The notes beneath the pieces were generated by a model. That model saw only the letters and a list, made by a program, of their open reading frames with translations, did no database searches and was not told the DNA's origin. From positions 23,157,300 to 23,221,299 of the forward strand of contig NC_067204.1 of the NCBI RefSeq assembly GCF_026262505.1: DNA of 64,000 bases, given 5' to 3'. Of this stretch, positions 1 through 10,263 are shown one piece after another. The position numbers and the translations under genes were made by a program. Each line of letters starts with the position of its first letter. The first letter of the stretch is position 1. The stretch is from Trichomonas vaginalis G3. Its lineage: Eukaryota > Parabasalia > Trichomonadida > Trichomonadidae.

Positions 1-41
1 TTATTTCCAAAGAACGGTAACGGTGGTTTTGTAAAATTCAT
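1..41 (-). CDS. Dam-like DNA adenine methyltransferase, N-terminal codons only (Maverick part)
   Basis: The reverse strand starts with ATG at 41 and reads MNFTKPPLPFFGN before the window ends. These residues are identical to the N-terminus of the methyltransferase in the Maverick at the right of the window, so this is the same gene in another copy of the element. It lies directly inside the terminal repeat, as in the other copy. Confidence 0.85.
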   Translation of the reverse strand, partial: MNFTKPPLPFFGN

Positions 42-327
42 TTTATATACAATAAAAATGTTTTTTCCTGAAAAGTGACAGAAAAGTGACAAAACATGTA
101 CGAAGAAGTCTTGAAAATTCAAGAGGGTAGAAAAGAGGTTAGAAAAGAGGTTATATCTAACCTTCTACCCTAAACATTATTTTTGTCTGATTTTACGAAG
201 AAGTCTTGACAAAACATGAAAACATATATAATTTGTGAAAAGCTCCTGGAAGACCCGTATATAAGAACTTCATTTATACTAAACATCTTCAGGGCTAGAA
301 GGCACGAAGTGCCTGGAAGCCCCACTT

Positions 328-362
<35 letters not shown>
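1..362 (-). mobile_element. Maverick/Polinton, terminal part of a left-hand copy
   Basis: This stretch is the reverse complement of the terminal region of the Maverick that begins near 45370, including the end motif GGGGCTTCCAGGCACTTCG, the following 'CTAGCCCTGAAGATG' and the first 13 codons of the same methyltransferase gene. The element therefore runs leftwards out of the window with its methyltransferase end facing right. A run of about 33 T residues (330-362) marks the outer edge, matched by a run of A in the other copy. Compared with that copy, this one carries an extra segment of roughly 110 bases at about 98-208. Only an end is visible, so whether the copy is whole cannot be judged. 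Confidence 0.9.
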
Positions 363-365
<3 letters not shown>

Positions 366-1165
366 TGATGAAATTTATACTTATGTCATATTAAATATAG
401 TCGGAATCATTCATTATACATGAAATCACTCAAGTTGATTTTCAATTCAAAATAATCGTTTGGGATTCAAATAATGATATGCATAGAGAATATATAATCG
501 TAAACAAACCCGCGATTTTTTTGCAAAATTTTTGCACACTTCACAATGTCCTATTCAATTGAGAAGCATTGAATTATTATTTTGCATTATTACATTGGAT
601 ATAGTCTATATAATCCTTTATCATTTGAATTATCTCTGAATTTTATTTTTTAAACGTGCACTATCTAAATTTAAACGGCCACTTTTTTATTTATCAATAT
701 GATTGATATCGTTCATATCTAAAATTGATTTGATATTGAAATTTCATATGATTTTGAAATTTTCTCAATTTTTCTAATGCTAATGGCCCCATTTCTAAAG
801 ATCATCTAGATCTTTCATTTCCACAAAGTTTCATCAGCATATCCATCACGGTTGCCCTAAGATGATTTTCCTGATTGTTTGATATCTCCGTATAAAATTT
901 CAAAAAATTATCATTTATTTTACAATACACTCATTTAACTTTTCTTACCATGACCTCCAAGGTCTAAGCACATTACAATTTCTGTTGTTTTTACGTTTTT
1001 CTTATAATATATTTTATTTTGATAATTAAATGCTAAAGGCATGCATATTATATTTTAAACATGCATTTTACTAAACTCTGATAATATTAAACAAATCTAA
1101 ATACCAGATCGTTATATTTTGAAATTATATTTATATTATTATATAAAAATATATCTTCGTAAACA
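363..1165. other. AT-rich intergenic stretch, nothing recognised
   Basis: About 800 bases between the Maverick end and the ankyrin gene at 1166. It is AT-rich with stops in all frames; no repeat, RNA gene or promoter motif stood out. Confidence 0.5.
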
Positions 1166-2407
1166 TCATAAAGATCCATCATGTGTAGGATCGTTATTTT
1201 TTGCACCATATGAAATTAGAAGTTCAGCTGTTTCTTTGCTATTATTATCTATTGCTAAATCAAGAGCAGTTTCTCCTTTATTAATTTTTTCATTGACATT
1301 TGCACCATATGAAATAAGAAGTTCAGCTATTTCTGTACAATTATTTATTGCTGCATAATGAAGAACCGTATAACCATAAAATTCCTTTTTGTTGACATTT
1401 GCACCATGCAAAAGAAGAACTCCGGTTATTTCTTTAGAATTATTACGTGCTGCAATTTGAAGAGCGGTTCCTTCATATTTATAATTTTCATCGATATTTG
1501 CACCATGCAAAAGGAAGTATTCACAAAGGGATGGGATTCCGAATTTTATTGAATAAGCAAAACATCCTTGAATATCATTAGTTTGATCGTAATAAACTAA
1601 AAATGCATCAAGATTATTAAATTTTCCGCAATATTCTAAATCGATCTTTATATTGTATTCATTCATCAAGAATGTAACAAAATCAATGTTGTGAGAAATA
1701 ATTGCAAACATCATGCATTCAAAATCTGGTTTTTGATATTTCAAACATTCACTCATGATCTCTGGATTTCCTCCTAAAAATGAAAGATGTAGACATCTTT
1801 CAGTTATTTTTGAGTTAAATTTCGTTCTTAATAACTTGAAACAGTCAACTGACCCGTAGTAACAGCATAATTCAAGCAATGAGTATGCCATGAAAGAATA
1901 TGGATAACAATGACTAGCGATTAATTGACCTTCATTAAATCCATCTCTTTCTGTGAATGATATCAAACTTTCTTTGTCATTATGCATAATTGCTCTATGA
2001 ATTGTATTTTCTGAAAGTCGATTCAAATTAAAAATATTAATTTGTTTGAAATCCCACGATATATTTAATTTAATTACATATTCTTTATAAAACAGAAAGT
2101 TTGAAATAAGTACAACATTATTGACCTTTTTCACATGATATTCATCAGATACGAGTTTTGCAAGAAAGAAATATGACTTTGCATAACGATTATTATACGG
2201 GATTATATTTAATATGTCTCTTATAATATTTTGGGGAAATTTTATCTTAGAATCAATCAATTCTGTCTTAATCATTTGGTAAATCGAGTTTAATTCTTCT
2301 TCTTTTTCCGTTTTCAGTTGATACAACGCAATATATGAATCAATGTAGTATTTACAGATACTTCGAAGTTCACTGTATTTATCTGGTTGAATGTCGTGAT
2401 CGGTCAT
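1166..2407 (-). CDS. ankyrin-repeat protein with trichomonad N-terminal domain (DUF3447-like)
   Basis: 413 residues. The first ~95 residues (MTDHDIQPDKYSELRSICKY...) are helical and match the N-termini of three other genes in this window (at 19833, 30348 and 43252), with the shared 'YQLKTE..EELNSIYQMIKTELIDS' and 'IPYNNRYAKSY' blocks. Residues ~150-290 contain divergent ankyrin-like helices including 'LLELCCYYGSVDCFKLLRTKF' and 'ISHNIDFVTFLMNEYN', typical of the DUF3447 family. The C-terminal ~120 residues hold three to four canonical 33-residue ankyrin repeats ('GANVNEKINKGETALDLA'). Ankyrin stacks bind proteins; the partner is unknown. No signal peptide or membrane segment is seen, so it is probably cytosolic. 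The frame is open throughout and the start agrees with the paralogs, so it looks functional. Confidence 0.88.
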   Translation of the reverse strand: MTDHDIQPDKYSELRSICKYYIDSYIALYQLKTEKEEELNSIYQMIKTELIDSKIKFPQNIIRDILNIIPYNNRYAKSYFFLAKLVSDEYHVKKVNNVVLISNFLFYKEYVIKLNISWDFKQINIFNLNRLSENTIHRAIMHNDKESLISFTERDGFNEGQLIASHCYPYSFMAYSLLELCCYYGSVDCFKLLRTKFNSKITERCLHLSFLGGNPEIMSECLKYQKPDFECMMFAIISHNIDFVTFLMNEYNIKIDLEYCGKFNNLDAFLVYYDQTNDIQGCFAYSIKFGIPSLCEYFLLHGANIDENYKYEGTALQIAARNNSKEITGVLLLHGANVNKKEFYGYTVLHYAAINNCTEIAELLISYGANVNEKINKGETALDLAIDNNSKETAELLISYGAKNNDPTHDGSL

Positions 2408-2880
2408 TAAAAAATTTAAATTTTCAGATTCATAGATTTGCCAAATCAGATGATGAATCTCTTTCTAATGATATCGAAGAAGAATCTCTTTCTGAATAAT
2501 ACGAGGAATACAGCATTTTCATAAGAGATGCTTTTTATTTCATCATTTTACTATTTTTTTTCGAGGGGTATATATCATTTTGAGGGTAACTAATATTATG
2601 TGAACTCTCTCTCCCCCTCCAAAAAAATCTAGTATATGCTATGAGTGTCATGTCATGTAGATTAGAGAGAATGTGTGGATCTGAGTTGCAATGTTTAAAA
2701 GTGTGACTTTTATAATAATTATTGTAAAAATTTTGAAATTCTTCAAAGGAAAAAAGTGAGGAGCTCACCGTGCAAACTCAGGTCAACTAATTCACAGTGG
2801 TCAACTTGTGAAGTCAGTGAATTATCTCAAAATCTGGCATTATAAAAAAATTGAGTTTATTTCAGATAATGATATTTTAC

Positions 2881-4275
2881 TTATTTAACTCCAAGAGATT
2901 TTAACACATCTCTCGTAAGACTATTTTTTGCAAGGGAACGGGCAGTCTTTCCATCATTATTCTTTGCACGTTTATCAGCCCCAGCTTCGACAAGACATTT
3001 AATTACAATATCTCTCTCTTTAATTGCTGCCGCAAGGAGCGGTGTATTTCCGAGATTATCCTTCGCTTCTTTATTAGCTCCAGCTGAGATAAGATATTTA
3101 ACTACAGGAACACTGTTATAAATTGAAGCAACAATGAGTGGAGTCTGTCCATCTTTATTCTTTGCTTCTATGTCAGCTCCAATACTAATAAGGTATTTAA
3201 CCGAATCAAGTGCATTATTATATGATGCTCCAATGAGCGGAGTCCAACCATTATTGGTCTTTGTTTCTAAGTTCCAGCCACATTCAACGAGAGATTTAAC
3301 AAGCCTTCGATTTCCGTCTTTAGCTGCCAAATAAAAAGCATCTCTACCATTTTCATCTCTAAATTGCCTAAAACTTTCATCACATGCTTTTAACAGCAGT
3401 TTTTTCTCTCCTTGCAGTGATAGTTGGTTAAGGAAGTTGTGGACGGCATATAAATCATTTGAATTCTTTAATTCAGCAACTTTTGTGAGAAATTCTTTCG
3501 GAAATTCATTATTTTCTTTTTCTTGGTCTTTTTCATAGTTTTGTAATTGGTTTTGTTTCGATTGTAACTCTGATCGAAGATCTTCAATTGTCTTTGTATA
3601 ATTAGACACTTCTTTTTCATGGTTTTGTAATTGGTTTTGTTTCGATTGTAACTCTGATCGAAGATCTTCAATTGTCTTTGTATAATTAGACACTTCTTTT
3701 TCATGGTTTTGTAATTGGTTTTGTTTCGATTGTAACTCTGATCGAAGATCTTCAATTGTCTTTGTATAATTAGACACTTCTTTTTCATGGTTTTGTAATT
3801 GGTTTTGTTTCGATTGTAACTGTGATTGAAGATCTTCAATTGTCTTTGTATAATTAGACACTTCTTTTTCATGGTTTTGTAATTGGTTTTGTTTCGATTG
3901 TAACTGTGATTGAAGATCTTTAATTGTCTTTGTATAATTAGACATTTCGTTCTCTACATGATTCATATTCTCAATGATGCCATCAAGTAATCGTAGTTTC
4001 ATGTATTTTCGAACAGATTCTAGTGTCGAAATCGAATCTTTAAGATTATTGATAGGAATTGTAAGATTTCTAGAGCATTTATATATTTTTATTGCATTGT
4101 AATTGGATGATAGTTGCGAAAGAAGTTTATGGAAGTCATTAGGAATTAATTTTGATTCGTTTAAGATCTTTTTAATGTCTTCTAGTTCAAAAGCATCAAG
4201 ACCATTATCACCATCAATATATTCTTTCAAATGAGCAGCAATGTGCGTATAATTAAGAACAAGCCCCGCAGTCAT
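2881..4275 (-). CDS. coiled-coil plus ankyrin-repeat protein
   Basis: 464 residues in three parts. Residues 1-~110 form a helical domain ('IAAHLKEYIDGDNGLDAFELEDIKKIL', 'RKYMKLRLLDGIIENM') shared with the decayed gene at 37639-39380. Residues ~115-255 are a coiled coil made of five copies of a 28-residue unit containing 'KEVSNYTKTIEDL' and 'LQSKQNQLQNH'; 28 is four heptads, and in DNA this is an 84-base tandem repeat at about 3540-3960. Residues ~300-464 hold four to five ankyrin repeats ('[31 protein letters not shown]'). The layout suggests a dimeric scaffold that presents ankyrin stacks. The near-identity of the repeat units points to recent expansion. No specific function is known. Confidence 0.88.
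   Translation of the reverse strand: MTAGLVLNYTHIAAHLKEYIDGDNGLDAFELEDIKKILNESKLIPNDFHKLLSQLSSNYNAIKIYKCSRNLTIPINNLKDSISTLESVRKYMKLRLLDGIIENMNHVENEMSNYTKTIKDLQSQLQSKQNQLQNHEKEVSNYTKTIEDLQSQLQSKQNQLQNHEKEVSNYTKTIEDLRSELQSKQNQLQNHEKEVSNYTKTIEDLRSELQSKQNQLQNHEKEVSNYTKTIEDLRSELQSKQNQLQNYEKDQEKENNEFPKEFLTKVAELKNSNDLYAVHNFLNQLSLQGEKKLLLKACDESFRQFRDENGRDAFYLAAKDGNRRLVKSLVECGWNLETKTNNGWTPLIGASYNNALDSVKYLISIGADIEAKNKDGQTPLIVASIYNSVPVVKYLISAGANKEAKDNLGNTPLLAAAIKERDIVIKCLVEAGADKRAKNNDGKTARSLAKNSLTRDVLKSLGVK
3540..3960 (-). repeat. 84-bp in-frame tandem repeat (coiled-coil units)
   Basis: Five copies of an 84-base unit inside the gene at 2881-4275. The landmark 'GACACTTCTTTTTCATGG' (plus strand) recurs at about 3606, 3690, 3774 and 3858. 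The two upstream-most units differ slightly (GTGATTGAAG instead of CTGATCGAAG). The unit encodes exactly four heptads. Confidence 0.9.
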
Positions 4276-5225
4276 TACACGTTAGAAATGTACATTAACG
4301 TGCATATTCATCCTTCCCTTTCTCTTGATAGGACTTTTCTTGCCGAAATATGGAGTATCATTCAGAAGTATCAGTCCATGTATGTACTATACACAGAAGG
4401 TTACTGCTGGACTTTTCGTAAATTGTTAAATTATTTTGCATAATAAATCATAATGATGATTCATAAAATCTCAACGAGGATCCTGCCTATTTTCGTTAGG
4501 ATTGTTGTTTGATTGGATTACAAACGTTCAAAAAATTTCGATTTTTATATCTAAAAATTCAACCAGCTGATTTTTTCAAGAACATGCTAATTGCCTATGC
4601 TTACCGATATATTAAATCACAGAGACTTAAAAGAAAATCGGTGCGAGATTTAGCAAATTATTGACAATTTACTTTATGAATTGAGTTTAAGACTATTCAT
4701 TATAAAATGTTAACATTGTGCATTATTGTGTTGTTTCTTTGATCTATTAAATTCGATTGGGCATTACTAAAACTTTTTATTTTAACTTATGAGTGATACA
4801 TATGAAGTGTTTTAAGTTCAAAATATACGAATGAAATAATAACATACATTGAAGTTGCAAAATCAAGAGGGAGTACTGGAAATTTCGACAAATCTAACAT
4901 TTGTAAATGCCAATCATTGAGCTGCTCCATCCATAACAGCAAGTTGCTTCTGCATCAAATCAGTGCCAGGTCTTCCATGAGGGTTTAAAGAACCAGAATC
5001 GCAATATTTATGGACATAGTAGCTATGCTGTGTTTCTAGCATGCGTACTTAATATGGGATTTAAAGAAGACTGACATGCTTATAGGAGCACTTAGTTTAA
5101 TGTCAAATACTGTTTTTATGACGAATTTATTTCAAATTGAAGCTTGCTATGGTGATACGTGAGTGGTCTCCTCTTATAATTTATTTCCAAAATATAAAAA
5201 TCGCATGATATTTCAAAAAAAAATC
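4276..5225. other. intergenic stretch before transposon, no gene seen
   Basis: About 950 AT-rich bases. Frames are closed. It contains the upstream region of the ankyrin gene at 2881-4275 and ends in one copy of the transposon's target duplication. Confidence 0.5.
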
Positions 5226-5242
5226 AACACTCTACATTGCAT
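5226..5242. repeat. target site duplication, left copy (17 bp)
   Basis: AACACTCTACATTGCAT directly precedes the transposon end and is repeated exactly at 8777-8793. Seventeen bases is unusually long for a DNA transposon target duplication. Confidence 0.85.
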
Positions 5243-5830
5243 GTTATAGACCGAAAATAGATTTTTTCGGTTTTCTCTTCAAATAATTGAAAGAATGATA
5301 CTATTATAGGTTTATTATATTATATAGCATATAATCATGCTATAGCCGAAAATTATAAGTTTTGAGAAGATTGAATATAACACAAATAAATTTGAATGTA
5401 AGTTAAATTGCTTGTTGTTTTTAATAGCTATTTAATGAGAAATCCAATATTGCAAAATTCAAATTGAATGATTGAAAGAACAGAAAAAGTCATTCTTTTC
5501 AATTTCGAATATGTTTCATTGTATTTATAATTATATGGCAAATAAGATATTTAAACTTGATTTTGAAGGAAAATTCACAAAATTGAATAAATTCAAATAA
5601 TTTTTATTCAAAAATAAACTAGTTATTTGAGTTTAATACTAATTATCTATTCAAACTACAAAGTTTGTAATTTAAAATATTTTGTGAGATCAGATTAAAT
5701 TAATTCAAGGTTCTTTTCAATTAATATTAATGACCATATTACGCATTTTCGAACATTCTAAACCAAATATATAAAAATGGGAGACGAATGTTAAATTTGC
5801 TAGACATGGGGGAGTTGTCTGCAAAGTTTT
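5243..5830 (+). repeat. outer terminal inverted repeat, left arm
   Basis: The left arm of the transposon's outer inverted repeat. It matches the reverse complement of about 8190-8776 almost base for base, including 'GGGAGACGAATGTTAAATTTGC' minus its last bases near the inner edge. Confidence 0.85.
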
Positions 5831-6430
5831 AGCTCTTATCTCTAACAAAAAATTAATTTTTAAAAAAATGACCGAATACGTTTCACAGCGAGAAAAAAAT
5901 AAAAGGCAAGATAGAATTTTCTAGACATAAAGAAGTTGTTTACCGAGTTTTAGCTCTTATCTCTAACAAAAAATTAATTTTTTAAAAAAATGACCGAATA
6001 CGTTTCACAGCGAGAAAAAAATAAAAGGCAAGATAGAATTTTCTAGACATAAAGAAGTTGTTTACCGAGTTTTAGCTCTTATCTCTAACAAAAAATTAAT
6101 TTTTAAAAAAAACCGAATACGTTTCACAGCGAGAAAAAAATAAAAGGCAAGATAGAATTTTCTAGACATAAAGAAGTTGTTTACCGAGTTTTAGCTCTTA
6201 TCTTATCTCTAACAAAAAATTAATTTTTAAAAAAATGACCGAATACGTTTCACAGCGAGAAAAAAATAAAAGGCAAGATAGAATTTTCTAGACATAAAGA
6301 AGTTGTTTACCGAGTTTTAGCTCTTATCTCTAACAAAAAATTAATTTTTAAAAAAATGACCGAATACGTTTCACAGCGAGAAAAAAATAAAAGGCAAGAT
6401 AGAATTTTCTAGACATAAAGAAGTTGTCTA
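5830..6430. repeat. ~121-bp tandem repeat, five copies, in left arm
   Basis: The unit carries 'CCGAATACGTTTCACAGCGAG' shortened by a base or two in some copies and 'GTTGTTTACCGAGTTTTAGC'. 'CACAGCGAG' recurs near 5884, 6006, 6125, 6251 and 6372. Spacing varies from 119 to 126 bases through small insertions such as a doubled CTTAT. The right arm carries only two copies, so the two arms of the element differ in repeat number. Confidence 0.9.
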
Positions 6431-6843
6431 CCAAGTGTCAGCTGTTACTTCTTCTCAATACTGATATAAAATAAAAATCTTTATTATTTATTTAACCTTT
6501 ATTGTTTCATTAAACTTCATTTATTTTATATTATAGTTTTATTCTTTTAGCTACTTGTAAAATAATCTAATTTTATATCATCATTTTACCGGATTATTCT
6601 TCAGTACATCGATTGTGTATCTAAAATAATATCATTATCCTTATTCTGTTTTTTCCAAAATTCTTTTAAATATCTTTTTTGGTTAGATTACTTTATACTT
6701 TTTACTTTTATTTTTTAATTTCAAAAAAAATTTGGTGATTGTTCTATTCTGTTACAATGTGCATTATCATATTCTAATGAATTATTCATTACATACATTT
6801 AAAAAAACTTGTTAAAAATGAAATTAAAAAATTATGTTTATTA

Positions 6844-7818
6844 TTACGCTGTGAATGTGTCAACAGCGGTCATGCCTGTATCTGTATCCCATATTTGCCA
6901 CAACCTTTCTGTATCTGCATTTGTGTATTTCGGTTTCAGCTGATACATTTGATTTGGCGTGTAATTTGTTCCAGTTAATGGATTAATTGGGAGATCTTCA
7001 TGCGGTGTGTTATTATTGTACTCCCAAATAAAGGCAGGAATAGCCTGAATGCTTTGGCAGCGCTCCAATGTCGGCCAGAATCTCTCAATCTTCCCATTTT
7101 GGTAGGGAGAATGAGAGTCTGTATGCCGCCATTGGACGCCCCAAAGATCAAGTAGATCTTGAAAGGCGCCCCTATTTTCTGAACCGTTGTCGGTCCAGAA
7201 ACAATAAGGGGCGCCAAATTCAATGAAGGCGGAAGCCGCAACGTTCGCTGTCGTCGCTGCCAGCATATCTGGTATTTGTATACACGCTAGGACTTTGCGG
7301 CTAAAATCGTCGATTATGCCATAAATATACTGGCCACGAACCCCCCTAAAATAATGAACATCTGCGTGCCAGATAAGATTGGGTGAAAACGCCCAATATC
7401 TTACTGCTGTTTCTGGCCCGGCATGCTCTAATCGCGTCTTGGTGAAATGATTTTCTTTGAAGTATCTGCGTACTTCTCTATAAGATACATCAATTTGTTG
7501 TAATTTCAAACGTTTCCATTGTTTTGTTTGACCACAGGGAAAGGCCCAGTGGTCATGTATCACAGCAAGAGCTTTGATTTGGTCGTAGGGATTGACCCTA
7601 CGACCTTTCTTGCCTTTAGGCAATGGGATATTCTGTAAGCTAAATTGATTTTGTAAAAAAGATTTTGAAACATCTAAATATTTTAAATCATTTGATTGAA
7701 GGGTTGGGGCGATGGGAACATGGGTGCAAGCTTCTTCCCATGTCATTTTACCTTCTTCAATCTGATTGGAAATACCAATTAGGTAAATTCGATCGACATA
7801 CCCTTTGTAAGGATTCAT
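6844..7818 (-). CDS. transposase with integrase (DDE) catalytic core
   Basis: 324 residues from the ATG at 7818; the longer frame from 7839 would need a TTG start. The C-terminal half is an integrase core: the acidic triad sits in 'WHADVHYFRG' (D153), 'FWTDNGSEN' (D210) and 'YQNGKIERFW' (E245), with 34 residues between the last two, and 'IYGIIDDFSRKVLA' between the first two. This is the retroviral-integrase/IS3-IS481 type of DDE fold. The N-terminal ~130 residues contain basic helices ('KGKKGRRVNPYD', 'KQWKRLKLQQIDVSYREVRRYF') that probably bind the terminal repeats. It is the only gene in the element and should cut and join the element's ends. The reading frame is intact. Confidence 0.9.
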   Translation of the reverse strand: MNPYKGYVDRIYLIGISNQIEEGKMTWEEACTHVPIAPTLQSNDLKYLDVSKSFLQNQFSLQNIPLPKGKKGRRVNPYDQIKALAVIHDHWAFPCGQTKQWKRLKLQQIDVSYREVRRYFKENHFTKTRLEHAGPETAVRYWAFSPNLIWHADVHYFRGVRGQYIYGIIDDFSRKVLACIQIPDMLAATTANVAASAFIEFGAPYCFWTDNGSENRGAFQDLLDLWGVQWRHTDSHSPYQNGKIERFWPTLERCQSIQAIPAFIWEYNNNTPHEDLPINPLTGTNYTPNQMYQLKPKYTNADTERLWQIWDTDTGMTAVDTFTA

Positions 7819-7999
7819 TTTAATGAAGTACGTTAACAATCAAATATTCTATAAGTGTCTAGTATGGAATTCAAAAGAATAAAGAAAATAGTAACGTAAA
7901 TAAACGTATTATGAAATAATTTTATAATTAAAATGAAAAAAGAAAAATAATAAGTAAAGTGACTGGAAATGAAAATGAAAATCAGTGTACAGTTTTATT

Positions 8000-8776
8000 T
8001 TTTTCTCGCTGTGAAACGTATTCGGTCATTTTTTTAAAAATTAATTTTTTGTTAGAGATAAGAGCTAAAACTCGGTAAACAACTTCTTTATGTCTAGAAA
8101 ATTCTATCTTGCCTTTTATTTTTTTCTCGCTGTGAAACGTATTCGGTCATTTTTTTAAAAATTAATTTTTTGTTAGAGATAAGAGCTAAAACTTTGCAGA
8201 CAACTCCCCCATGTCTAGCAAATTTAACATTCGTCTCCCATTTTTATATATTTGGTTTAGAATGTTCGAAAATGCGTAATATGGTCATTAATATTAATTG
8301 AAAAGAACCTTGAATTAATTTAATCTGATCTCACAAAATATTTTAAATTACAAACTTTGTAGTTTGAATAGATAATTAGTATTAAACTCAAATAACTAGT
8401 TTATTTTTGAATAAAAATTATTTGAATTTATTCAATTTTGTGAATTTTCCTTCAAAAATCAAGTTTAAATATCTTATTTGCCATATAATTATAAATACAA
8501 TGAAACATATTCGAAATTGAAAAGAATGACTTTTTCTGTTCTTTCAATCATTCAATTTGAATTTTGCAATATTGGATTTCTCATTAAATAGCTATTAAAA
8601 ACAACAAGCAATTTAACTTACATTCAAATTTATTTGTGTTATATTCAATCTTCTCAAAACTTATAATTTTCGGCTATAGCATGATTATATGCTATATAAT
8701 ATAATAAACCTATAATAGTATCATTCTTTCAATTATTTGAAGAGAAAACCGAAAAAATCTATTTTCGGTCTATAAC
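8000..8776 (-). repeat. terminal inverted repeat, right arm
   Basis: Reverse complement of the left end of the transposon. It contains two copies of the ~121-base unit (landmark near 8005 and 8126) and then the outer ~590 bases, ending at the C of 8776 just before the target duplication. Confidence 0.85.
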
Positions 8777-8793
8777 AACACTCTACATTGCAT
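8777..8793. repeat. target site duplication, right copy (17 bp)
   Basis: Exact repeat of 5226-5242. The preceding base is C on both sides, so the duplication could be counted as 18 bases. Confidence 0.85.
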
Positions 8794-8807
8794 ATAAATG
8801 GTAAAGC

Positions 8808-9083
8808 GGGGAGAAGCTTCCTAAACTTTTTAATCCCATAAATATGGTCATTATCTGGAATAAAGAGTTAAGCGTCATATGTCACTTTTTGTACTAAGGA
8901 AACATCGACTTTATGCGTTATGACTTTTCGATGAGGAAACAAGTGTTCACGTATTATAAACTTCCTTATTCCAATAAACCAACCCTAAACATAATTAATT
9001 CTAAGAATGATAATGGTCTCTTTTCTATGATAACCAAATCAATTTGGTTATCATAGTAAAGCACCAAAAACAGGAATAGGAAT
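8808..9083 (+). repeat. terminal inverted repeat, left
   Basis: Arm of the non-autonomous element. Near its inner end it holds a palindrome, ATGATAACCAAATCAATTTG, which folds back on GGTTATCAT. Confidence 0.88.
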
Positions 9084-10263
9084 CGACAATATGGAATCAC
9101 GAATCAACTCTAACAAAATGGAATTGGAAAATTCTTGCATCCATTCTTTATTTATGCAAAATTTAAATTTCAAACAAAATTCTCGTACTATTCTCAATAA
9201 GATTTGCGTAAACTTATTATTACTCTTATACGAAAGAAGATTTTTCATGCTAATTTTATCGAAGAACTTTATCTTGCAAAATAAAATACTCATTTCCTAG
9301 AAACTTAGACTAAAAACGGTAACAATGAATAAACTTCAGTCTAAAAATTAAATTCGTACTATTGTAATTAAATACTTATCTTTATAAAAAAATATCATTT
9401 TTTTTTCCAGTGAAAAAAAGATGTGACTTTTATTGATTGATTGTTTGTAAACATTGCACTTTGAATAAGTATATTTTGTTTAAATTTGCACTTGGAATAA
9501 ATATACAAAACAACACTGAAATTCCAGCTACTTTTCAATACTAATCATTTTTAAACATTCATTGTCCGTTGATTAGTAAGGCAAATGTTCGATTTTGAGC
9601 ATGCATATTCAGTGAATGAATGCATTAATTAAAATCAATGAAGGAAAGGGGATAAAACATGAATTGCAACTATGTCGCTATAAAGATATATGTCTCACAA
9701 ATTGTTAGAATAGAGTTCTTTCATAATGATTGAATATTCTTTCCTATTTTGGTTATTACACGGAATTTCCTTCCTAAACATATAATGTCTTCCTTATAAA
9801 ATGACTTGCTTTCTTTGAAAGCTAGTATATTTTAACATTTTTGAAAATTTTTATATTTTTTTTAAGTTTTTATTAAAACAATAGAGATTTAAGTATATCC
9901 CCTCTAAAATAAGTGTTAATAGTATAAAATCAGGTTAAATTTGATCTAATATGAGTAAAAATGTAAAAAAGAACACACTCATTTTGCATGTAAAGGAATA
10001 ATCAGAGTTATTCAATAACATTTTACGTATTAAATTATGGAATTACGATATCTTTTGAACAAAATTCAACGTAATTAGCAGAATGAATTTAAAAAATTGC
10101 TAAAAGAATGATGTACATTGATCATGCATTAAAGTATCTTAATAAAAATGCAGTAATATACAATGATGAGCAAAGCAGATTTGAATCAGAAAGAAGATTT
10201 GCTTAAAAAATCAGTTGAGTCTTCTCTAGTTTCCATATTGCCTATTCCTGTTTAAACGCGGTT

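Larger units (their letters stand above)
5243..8776. mobile_element. DNA transposon with long inverted repeats and integrase-type transposase
   Basis: A 3.53 kb element bounded by long inverted repeats beginning GTTATAGACCGAAAATAG and flanked by a 17-base direct repeat. The left arm runs from 5243 to about 6430 and the right arm from about 8000 to 8776; both share the same ~0.6 kb outer sequence and then a ~121-base tandem unit, present five times on the left and twice on the right. The interior encodes one integrase-core transposase. The gene type fits the integrase-like superfamilies described in trichomonads (Ginger- or IS481-like); the exact family cannot be fixed without alignment. Both ends and the transposase frame are intact, so the copy may be recent. 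Confidence 0.88.

Noticed and set aside
2535-2768. 77-residue minus-strand gene
   Set aside because: No start signal, family or conserved composition; likely chance.
3468-3872. Lys-rich repeat protein in a second frame of the coiled-coil gene
   Set aside because: Shadow of the 84-base repeats; the true frame has heptads and matches a paralog.
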